DNA of 19,113 nt from DATJZH01 sp035499215 (GTDB lineage Bacteria; Actinomycetota; Actinomycetes; Streptosporangiales; Streptosporangiaceae), in NCBI GenBank assembly GCA_035499215.1, contig DATJZH010000210.1, forward strand, positions 1 to 19,113, in the 5' to 3' direction. Within the stretch, counting starts at the first letter, position 1. The number at the start of each line of letters is the position of its first letter. This document shows positions 14,113 through 19,113 of the stretch, in pieces. A program made the position numbers and the translations under genes. The notes beneath the pieces were generated by a model. It was not told the DNA's origin. It searched no databases and was given only the letters and a program-made list of their open reading frames with translations.

Positions 14113-14142
14113 TTGACAAACCAATCATATGCTAGATATAGT
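14113..14142 (+). promoter_or_regulatory. Near-consensus vegetative promoter (TTGACA-18-TATAGT)
   Basis: TTGACA at 14113-14118 is a perfect -35 and TATAGT at 14137-14142 a one-mismatch -10, spaced 18 bp. The stretch 14111-14160 is strikingly AT-rich for this window. Transcription would begin near 14149, giving a leader of about 24 nt to the ATG at 14173. In high-GC actinobacteria this matches the primary-sigma consensus and suggests strong, housekeeping expression of the small protein downstream. Confidence 0.8.
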
Positions 14143-14172
14143 AAGCAAAGACAAGGACACATGGAGGACAAG

Positions 14173-14505
14173 ATGGCTGACACCGTTACGGTCGGTCAGG
14201 ACCTGCAGGGCCAGATCCTGGACGCGGTCAGCAAGGGCCAGGAAATGGCACTTGAGGCGATCAAGACATGGACCGACGCGCTCCAGCCGGTGACCTCGGC
14301 GGTCCAGCCGGTGGCCGCGGCGATTCCACCGGTGGCGCCCCAGCTGACGGACAAGCTGCCGAAGCCGGATGAGCTCGTCGCGAGCGCCTACAACTTTGCC
14401 GAGCAGCTGCTGGCCAGCCAGCGGAAGTTCGCGGCGGACGTGTTCGCCGCGACCGCACCGCTCACGTGGGCCCCGGCCAAGAAGGCCGATGCGCCAGTGA
14501 AGTAA
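14173..14505 (+). CDS. Phasin-like small helical protein
   Basis: 110 residues from the ATG at 14173, chosen because GGAGG lies 5 nt upstream; the ATG at 14161 would add four residues (MEDK) and has AAGGA only 3 nt away. Residues 1-38 form an amphipathic helix (QDLQGQILDAVSKGQEMALEAIKTWTDAL). A Val/Pro-rich hinge QPVTSAVQPVAAAIPPVAP follows, then a second helix region PDELVASAYNFAEQLLASQRKFAADVFAATAP. Helix, hinge and helix with Phe-Ala-Glu-Gln-Leu-Leu-Ala-Ser-Gln-Arg-Lys-Phe resembles phasins and short actinobacterial phasin-like proteins that coat hydrophobic surfaces such as polyhydroxyalkanoate granules. No polymerase gene is nearby, so granule binding is inference. The gene has its own strong promoter and is closed by a 15-bp-stem hairpin, so it is probably a monocistronic, abundant transcript. 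Confidence 0.75.
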   Translation: MADTVTVGQDLQGQILDAVSKGQEMALEAIKTWTDALQPVTSAVQPVAAAIPPVAPQLTDKLPKPDELVASAYNFAEQLLASQRKFAADVFAATAPLTWAPAKKADAPVK

Positions 14506-14515
14506 CCCACGAGCA

Positions 14516-14549
14516 GCGCGGCGGGCCTGGATTACCGGGTCCGCCGCGC
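14516..14549 (+). terminator. Strong hairpin terminator after the phasin-like gene
   Basis: The arms GCGCGGCGGGCC (14516-14527) and GGTCCGCCGCGC (14538-14549) pair along their full length with one G-U. The intervening TGG-ATTA-CCG extends the stem by three more pairs to an ATTA tetraloop, giving about 15 bp. It starts 11 nt after the stop at 14505. No U-tract follows, as is usual in high-GC actinobacteria. The remaining sequence to 14703 should hold the promoter of the decarboxylase fusion, which I cannot place. Confidence 0.75.
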
Positions 14550-14703
14550 CACCACGTGTGCCTGCCCGGCGCGGGTAGCGGCGCAGTCGCCGTTTCGTCG
14601 CCGTCACGTCGCTGCCGCCGCAGCTCATGTCAGCGACATAACCTACGGTCAGCTACTAGGGCGTGTCAGCCGAGAACACGGCCAGGAGACGGAGGTAGCG
14701 GTC

Positions 14704-15969
14704 GTGGAGATGTCAGCAGCCCTCGCCAGCGCCGAGGATCGGGTTGTCGGCGAAGCCGCTGCCGCGCTCGAGCATCGCCACCAGACGCACCACCACGCAT
14801 CCAGCCCGCAGGAGCGCAGCGGCTATGTGCGGGATCTGTTCGAGCTGGTCGTCCTGTGCGCGCAGGTGGGCCATGCCGAGCCGATCATCGCGGCGTCCCA
14901 GCAGGTCGCGGCGGATCGCTTTGCGGCTGGCTTCGACATTGCCGAGATCCAGGGAACTTTCAACGTCCTGGAGGAAGTGCTCTGGCGCTACCTGGCCGGC
15001 GCCCTGGCCGACGACCAGCGGATCGAGGCACTCGGGCGCGTGAACGCCATCCTCGGGGCGGGCAGGGATGCGCTGGCCCGGACCTACGTGGCCCTGGCCA
15101 GCCGGCGCGCCAGCCCGCTGAGCGAGCGGACCGGGCCGTCGCTGGGCCCGGGCATGGCGGGCGACGCGGCCGGGGATGCCGGCCTGGCGGGTGGCGCGGT
15201 CCGGGCGGAGGTTGCCGGGCAGGTTGGCGTCATCGCGCTTGACAACCAGCGCACGCGCAACGCCCTCAGCGCCCAGACGTCCAGCGGCATCGTCACCGCT
15301 CTCGATCAGCTGCACGCCGAGGGGGTGCGCGCCGTTGTGCTCCGCGCGGCGGCGGGACTGCGCGTCTGGTCCGCCGGCCACGACATCGCCGAGCTCCCCC
15401 GCGGCCGACGCGACCCGCTCGCCTACAACGATCCGCTCGAACAGCTGCTCCGTGCCATCCGGACCTTCCCGTTCCCGGTCATCGCCATGGTCCACGGCTC
15501 GGTCTGGGGTGGAGCGTTCGACCTGGTGCTCAGCTGCGACCTGGTCGTGGCCGACGAGACGGCGACGTTCGCCATCACTCCGGCCAACCTCGGCCTGCCG
15601 TACAACACCACCGGTCTGCTCCACTTCCTCGGACGGCTGCCCATCAATCTCATCAAGGAGATGTTCTTCACCGCCGCGCCGGTCGACGCCCAGAAGGCCA
15701 GGGACTGGCTGGTGGTCAACCACCTGGTTGGTTCCGCCGAGCTCGAAGATTTCACCCTCAATCTGGCCGCGACCATGGCGTCGAAGGCGCCGATGGCCAT
15801 CGCGGTCATCAAGGAACAGCTCCGTGTGCTCATGGACTATCAGCCGATCGCGGCGCAGGTGCACGAGCGTATCCAGGGGCTGCGGCGAGATGCCTACGAC
15901 AGCAGCGACTATCTCGAGGGCCTCAACGCCTTCGCGGAGAAACGCCCGCCGATCTTCCGTGGCACCTGA
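14704..15969 (+). CDS. RsbRD-like sensor domain fused to methylmalonyl-CoA decarboxylase
   Basis: 421 residues; GGAGGT at 14691-14696 sits 7 nt before the GTG at 14704 and fixes the start (an ATG at 14710 is 13 nt away). Residues ~10-135 are all-helical and resemble the RsbRD/RsbR N-terminal domain of stressosome-type regulators: YVRDLFELVVLCAQVGHAE, VAADRFAAGFDIAEIQGTFNVLEEVLWRYL, GAGRDALARTYVALASR. A Gly/Ala linker (~136-165) leads to a complete crotonase domain (166-421) that closely follows E. coli YgfG/ScpB, which converts methylmalonyl-CoA to propionyl-CoA: VWSAGHDIAELP (His226), RDPLAYNDPL, MVHGSVWGGAFDLVLSCDL (oxyanion loop), TPANLGLPYN (Tyr300), KAPMAIAVIKEQLRVL, ERIQGLRRDAYDSSDYLEGLNAF. 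The catalytic His and Tyr are both kept. STAS, the usual C-terminal partner of such sensors, is replaced by an enzyme. Gene symbol withheld because the architecture differs from scpB. Confidence 0.92.
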   Translation: MEMSAALASAEDRVVGEAAAALEHRHQTHHHASSPQERSGYVRDLFELVVLCAQVGHAEPIIAASQQVAADRFAAGFDIAEIQGTFNVLEEVLWRYLAGALADDQRIEALGRVNAILGAGRDALARTYVALASRRASPLSERTGPSLGPGMAGDAAGDAGLAGGAVRAEVAGQVGVIALDNQRTRNALSAQTSSGIVTALDQLHAEGVRAVVLRAAAGLRVWSAGHDIAELPRGRRDPLAYNDPLEQLLRAIRTFPFPVIAMVHGSVWGGAFDLVLSCDLVVADETATFAITPANLGLPYNTTGLLHFLGRLPINLIKEMFFTAAPVDAQKARDWLVVNHLVGSAELEDFTLNLAATMASKAPMAIAVIKEQLRVLMDYQPIAAQVHERIQGLRRDAYDSSDYLEGLNAFAEKRPPIFRGT

Positions 15970-16070
15970 CGCCGTTGCTCAGGTCGCGGCCCAGCCGGCT
16001 GGCCCAGACCTGTCTCAGCGGACGGGAATGACCGAACCGGGCCCGCTCGAGCTGCCGGTAGATTTGGGCA

Positions 16071-16250
16071 ATGAAGAAGCTCCTTGAGTGCGTCGTCTGT
16101 CTCTTCCATCCCCTCGCGGTCGTCCTCATGTGGATCGACCTGGCGACCCGCCCCGATATGGGCGGCGGCCCGAAGCTGGCATGGGCCATCTTCGGGCTCA
16201 TCCCGCTGGTGCCGTTCCTCTACGTGCTCACCGGCGGCGACCTGTGGTGA
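16071..16250 (+). CDS. Small two-helix membrane protein (PLDc_N-like)
   Basis: A 59-residue ORF: MKKLLECVVCLFHPLAVVLMWIDLA gives one hydrophobic helix; after a short Gly/Pro-rich loop (TRPDMGGGPK), LAWAIFGLIPLVPFLYVLTGG gives a second. The W-x-x-x-x-x-I-P-x-x-P-x-x-Y-x-L-x-G ending is typical of the PLDc_N (phospholipase D-nuclease N-terminal) type of small actinobacterial membrane proteins, which usually occur without the enzyme. It lies 101 nt after the decarboxylase fusion on the same strand and 35 nt from the convergent gene ending at 16286. No clear Shine-Dalgarno is visible upstream of 16071. Function unknown. Confidence 0.65.
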   Translation: MKKLLECVVCLFHPLAVVLMWIDLATRPDMGGGPKLAWAIFGLIPLVPFLYVLTGGDLW

Positions 16251-16285
16251 GAGTCGCACTGCTCGCAGTCCCGGCCCACAACTGA

Positions 16286-17335
16286 TCACGCACCTCCGCT
16301 GCCCGGGGACGCGATCAGCCCGGGCGGGCCCGGCGCCGCGAATTCGACGCGGAGCACTTCCTGCGCCCCGAGCAGTTCCACCTCGGCGCGCGCGGCGCGG
16401 TAAATCCCGACTTGCGAGTCCAGCGGCCGGATCATCAGCCGCGCATAGCCGGAACCGCCGGTGCGGGCAGCATTCGCGGTCCCTGCCAGGTCGGCGGAAC
16501 GGAGCGGGCCGTCCGCTCCGGCGCCTGGACCGGAGTCACCGAACGCCGCGATATACACCGGATGCAGCGCGGCCATGGACACGATCGTGATCAGCAGCCG
16601 CGAGTCGACCTGCCCGGCCAGTAGCTGCCTCCTGGCTGCGGCCGGGGCGGTAACCTCCTTGTTGGCCAGCAGCTGGGTTCCCGCGGCCTTCCTTTCCGAC
16701 AGGTCCGCGCGGAGCGCCGACCGGTAACCGGCTGGTCCGTGCGGCGCGATCACGCGCACATCTATCCGCGCGCTTCCTGAGCCGAAGCTCGCGATGACCT
16801 GCGGCGCGTAAAGGGAACCGAGGCGGCTGCCGAACTCGCCGCGGACTGCCGCCGTCGCGACGATGACATCGGAGCCGAGCGGACTGGCCGTGTCCGGCCG
16901 CAGTTCATCCACGCTGCCAGCAGGAACTCCGTGCGCTTTCAGCGCCAGGCACATCACCGGATCGCAGGATACGCCGGCTGTCCGGCTGACCTGAGCGGCG
17001 ACCCACTGAGCCGCCTCGTTCCGGATAGCCGCATCTGGCCGGGTCGCCGCCGCATCGAGCTGGTGCCGTCCCGATGTCTGCGCTCCGCGTATGACGTGGG
17101 ACACAGCCACAGGCCCGGCGACCACGGCGGCAACCAGGGCCGCGGAGGCCGCAGGCGCCAGCCATTCCCGCCACCCCCGCCGAGCCGGCACTCCCTTGCT
17201 CTCGCCGCCGCCGTAGGCGAGAGGAAGGGAGCGTCGGCGGCGAGCAGGCAGGCGCAGCGGCGGCACCGCGTCAGGCGGGATTTCGTCGGCCTTGGCGCGG
17301 ATGGCCCGGCGGAGCGTGTCCTCGAGGGGCGTCAT
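16286..17335 (-). CDS. Single-pass membrane protein paired with an ECF sigma factor (putative sigma-associated regulator)
   Basis: 349 residues. The N-terminus MTPLEDTLRRAIRAKADEIPPDAVPPLRLPARRRR is a cytoplasmic helix plus basic stretch typical of proteins encoded just after SigE-type ECF factors; one membrane helix spans about residues 58-80 (LAPAASAALVAAVVAGPVAV). The remaining ~265 residues would be extracytoplasmic and include a Cys pair (SCDPVMC, Cys124/129), repeated 'GSD-IVATAAVR-EFGSRL' and 'RID-RVIAPHGPAGYRSAL' elements, and AGQVDSRLLITIVSMAAL. The ATG overlaps the sigma TGA (ATGA at 17332-17335), so coupling is near certain. An anti-sigma role is inferred from position and topology; no canonical zinc anti-sigma HxxxCxxC motif is visible. 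Homologues with the same layout occur in Streptomyces-type genomes as hypothetical proteins, by recall. Confidence 0.8.
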   Translation of the reverse strand: MTPLEDTLRRAIRAKADEIPPDAVPPLRLPARRRRSLPLAYGGGESKGVPARRGWREWLAPAASAALVAAVVAGPVAVSHVIRGAQTSGRHQLDAAATRPDAAIRNEAAQWVAAQVSRTAGVSCDPVMCLALKAHGVPAGSVDELRPDTASPLGSDVIVATAAVRGEFGSRLGSLYAPQVIASFGSGSARIDVRVIAPHGPAGYRSALRADLSERKAAGTQLLANKEVTAPAAARRQLLAGQVDSRLLITIVSMAALHPVYIAAFGDSGPGAGADGPLRSADLAGTANAARTGGSGYARLMIRPLDSQVGIYRAARAEVELLGAQEVLRVEFAAPGPPGLIASPGSGGA

Positions 17336-17934
17336 GACGCCTCCTTCAGGGCCCGGCCGAGGGCCTCGAGAGCCCGGTGCGCGGTGGACCTGACGGTGCT
17401 CTGCCTGATGCCCATCACGCGCGCGATTTCTTCATCCGAAAGGTCCGAGTAGAAGCGCAGCACAAGCGTCTCGCGCTGACGGTGCGGCAGCCGGACGAGC
17501 GCCCGGATCACTTCCTCGCGCTCCTGTCCGCCGAGCACCACCGCCTCGGCGGACGCCGCCGGCGGCTGACCGGCCAGTCCCCTGCGGCGCACCGCGCGGT
17601 GGCGAAGCACCGAGCGGCAGCCGTTCAGCACCGATGCCCGTACGTAGTAGATCGCGCTGTCGGCCTCTGACAGGCGGTCCCAGCGCCGGTAGAGGCTGCA
17701 GAAGGCCTCCTGCACCACATCCTCGGCACTTGGCCGGTCGCCGAGCATGACGTAGGCCAGCCGGATCAGGTCCAGAGCGGTTGCCCGGTAGAGCGCCCCG
17801 ACAGCCGCCGCAGCGCTTTCACCGGAATCACACTGCGGCCGGGCCGGCCTGGGGAGATGCAGAGCGCCTGCGACACCCACGTCATCAGACTCCATGCCTA
17901 AAGAGACGCGCGGCACGGCTTCCCGCTGCTTCAC
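17332..17934 (-). CDS. SigE-family ECF RNA polymerase sigma factor
   Basis: 200 residues from the GTG at 17934. Region 2 is clear: ALYRATALDLIRLAYVMLGDRPSAEDVVQEAFCSLYRRWDRL (core binding and -10 recognition), then region 2.4 and a basic linker NGCRSVLRHRAVRRR. Region 4 is EEVIRALVRLPHRQRETLVLRFYSDLSDEEIARVMGIRQSTVRSTAHRALEALGRAL, with a classic helix-turn-helix for the -35. The Arg-Leu-Pro-x-x-Q-R-E and SxxEIA patterns are those of the actinobacterial SigE-type group. The N-terminal ~40 residues before region 2 are longer than usual; an ATG at 17895 would remove 13 of them, and neither start has a well-spaced Shine-Dalgarno. The downstream membrane protein overlaps by 4 nt. TTCCTCAGGAA and further GGAA motifs at 17935-17955 suggest autoregulation. 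Confidence 0.9.
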   Translation of the reverse strand: MKQREAVPRVSLGMESDDVGVAGALHLPRPARPQCDSGESAAAAVGALYRATALDLIRLAYVMLGDRPSAEDVVQEAFCSLYRRWDRLSEADSAIYYVRASVLNGCRSVLRHRAVRRRGLAGQPPAASAEAVVLGGQEREEVIRALVRLPHRQRETLVLRFYSDLSDEEIARVMGIRQSTVRSTAHRALEALGRALKEAS

Positions 17935-18288
17935 TTCCTCAGGAAATTCCGGGGAAGTCGCGCGGTCCGGCCGGCGCCGGGATCAAGCGGCCGCACGTGC
18001 CGGCGGTGCGTCCACCCACTCCACGATGACCAAAAGCACCGCAAGCAGATCAACTTCTGACACCTCCGGCAAACCTTGCGCCAAGGCCGCCGCTAGTATC
18101 GTCCTGCCACAGGGTGAAGACTCGTCACGTGCCAGTGTCGCGTGGCCGGCGACGCGGAGCGACATGCGAGATCAGCGGTCGGTCGGACGGAATCCGATGT
18201 GTCGCGAGCACCATCGTGGCCTGGCGCGCGGACAGGCGCTGCGGCGCATCCAGCCGGGCGGGCAGATCGGCAGAAGGGAAGGTACCAG
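17935..18288. other. Divergent intergenic region between sigma factor and haloperoxidase-type hydrolase
   Basis: About 350 bp without a convincing gene. TTCCTCAGGAA (17935-17945) is an 11-bp palindrome abutting the sigma start, followed by GGAAATTCC and TTCCGGGGAA, so GGAA/TTCC motifs cluster to 17955. A 60-codon leftward ORF (18165-17983) contains a hydrophobic run (SEVDLLAVLLVIVEWVDAP) but has mixed third-position GC and no Shine-Dalgarno; I treat it as doubtful. AAGGGAAGG at 18274-18282 is the ribosome-binding site of the hydrolase at 18289. I see no repeat array or RNA gene here. Confidence 0.4.
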
Positions 18289-19113
18289 ATGCCTCAGGTG
18301 AGAGTCGGCACAGAGAACTCGGGCGCGATCGAGCTGCATTACGAAGATCACGGCTCGGGATCACCGGTGGTGCTGATCCATGGGTACCCGCTGAGCGGCC
18401 GTGCGTGGGACAAGCAGGTCCCGGTCCTGCTGGAGGCCGGCCACCGGGTGATCACCTATGACCGGCGCGGGTTCGGGAGCTCCAGCCAGCCGGCCTCCGG
18501 CTACGATTACGACACCTTCGCCGCGGACCTCCGCACCCTGCTGGACAGGCTGGACCTGACCGGGGTCACGCTCGTCGGCCACTCGATGGGAACCGGCGAG
18601 GTGACCCGGTACCTTGGTACCCACGGTTCGGCGCGAGTGGCCAGGGCCGTGCTCGTGTCCCCGATCCCGCCGTTCCTCCTGCAGGCCGACGACAACCCCG
18701 AGGGGCTGCCCGGCAGCCTGTTCGACGGGTTCGCCCAGGCCGCCCGGGGCGACGCTCCTGCGTTTCTGAAGGGATTCCTCGACAACTTCTACAACATGGA
18801 CGTGCTCGGCGGCACGCTGGTCAGCGACCAGGCCTTCCAGGCCAGCTGGAACCTCGCGGCCGTCGCGTCCGCCACCGCCGCGGTGGAGTGCATCGCGACA
18901 TGGCAGACCGATTTCCGCGCCGACCTGCCCAAGATCGACGTGCCGGTCCTGGTCATCCAGGGCGACGCCGACCGGATCCTGCCCTTCGGCCCCACCGGCA
19001 AGCGCCTGCCCGGCATGATCAAGGACATGAAACTCGTCGTCATCGAAGGCGGCCCCCACGCCATCGCCTGGACACACGCCGACCAGGTGAACCACGCCCT
19101 GATCGACTTCCTC
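18289..19113 (+). CDS. Alpha/beta hydrolase, cofactor-free haloperoxidase/perhydrolase type (3' end outside window)
   Basis: 275 codons are visible and the frame is open to the right edge, so the last few residues and the stop are missing; family members have about 275-280 residues. The start ATG at 18289 follows AAGGGAAGG by 6 nt. The N-terminus GTENSGAIELHYEDHGSGSPVVLIHGYPLSGRAW and TYDRRGFGSSSQPASGYDYDTFAADL are characteristic of non-haem chloroperoxidase/perhydrolase hydrolases. The triad is intact: Ser99 in VGHSMGTGEV, Asp in IQGDADRILP, His in EGGPHAIAW. Such enzymes are serine esterases that form peracids from carboxylate and peroxide in vitro; the physiological substrate is unknown. 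The last visible residues (VNHALIDFL) are the final helix, so little is lost. It is divergent from the sigma factor gene. Confidence 0.93.
   Translation, partial: MPQVRVGTENSGAIELHYEDHGSGSPVVLIHGYPLSGRAWDKQVPVLLEAGHRVITYDRRGFGSSSQPASGYDYDTFAADLRTLLDRLDLTGVTLVGHSMGTGEVTRYLGTHGSARVARAVLVSPIPPFLLQADDNPEGLPGSLFDGFAQAARGDAPAFLKGFLDNFYNMDVLGGTLVSDQAFQASWNLAAVASATAAVECIATWQTDFRADLPKIDVPVLVIQGDADRILPFGPTGKRLPGMIKDMKLVVIEGGPHAIAWTHADQVNHALIDFL

Noticed and set aside
12475..14124. A 549-codon leftward ORF opposite the membrane protein gene
   Set aside because: Arg/Gln/His-rich composition typical of antisense GC-rich frames; the plus strand encodes regular hydrophobic helices.
17983..18165. A 60-codon leftward ORF with a hydrophobic stretch upstream of the sigma factor
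   Set aside because: Mixed third-position GC, no Shine-Dalgarno, no recognised family; only mentioned in the intergenic entry.

Overview
This window looks like chromosomal DNA of a high-GC, soil-type actinobacterium, probably from the Streptosporangiales/Streptomycetales neighbourhood. The basis is very high GC with GC-rich third codon positions, frequent GTG starts, 4-nt start/stop overlaps, and actinobacterial families: an F420-type Rossmann oxidoreductase, an F420-dependent luciferase-like oxidoreductase remnant, an MpaB/DUF2236 oxygenase, a SigE-type ECF sigma factor and a UBP zinc finger. I see no tRNA, rRNA, CRISPR array, transposase or phage gene.

Layout. (1) 1-1890: the 3' end of a GntR-type regulator, a palindromic terminator, a leftward NADP/F420-type oxidoreductase, and a divergent MarR regulator carrying a C-terminal PDZ domain. 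(2) 7436-1887, leftward: STAS protein, acyl-CoA carboxylase beta subunit, response-regulator/thioredoxin-reductase fusion, soluble cyclic-nucleotide-domain histidine kinase, UBP zinc-finger protein. The last three are joined by GTGA overlaps and read as one redox-signalling module. (3) 7595-8761, rightward: small winged-helix regulator and alpha/beta hydrolase. (4) 11752-8906, leftward: MpaB-type oxygenase, ABC1/AarF/UbiB kinase and a small Tudor-like protein; the first two are linked by a 14-bp tandem repeat that creates a chain of overlapping stop/start codons. (5) 11974-16250, rightward: an internally deleted luciferase-like oxidoreductase, a GT-C-like membrane protein, a phasin-like small protein behind a near-consensus promoter, an RsbRD-like/methylmalonyl-CoA decarboxylase fusion, and a 59-residue membrane protein. 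(6) 17934-16286, leftward: ECF sigma factor and its ATGA-overlapping membrane partner. (7) 18289 to the end: a cofactor-free haloperoxidase-type hydrolase cut by the window edge.

Common thread (inference): signalling domains are attached to, or sit beside, metabolic enzymes. REC is fused to a thioredoxin-reductase-like flavoprotein with its likely kinase next door; a stressosome-like sensor domain is fused to methylmalonyl-CoA decarboxylase; STAS lies directly upstream of an acyl-CoA carboxyltransferase; PDZ is fused to MarR. The best candidates for undescribed biology are the kinase/REC-reductase/UBP-finger module and the RsbRD-decarboxylase fusion.
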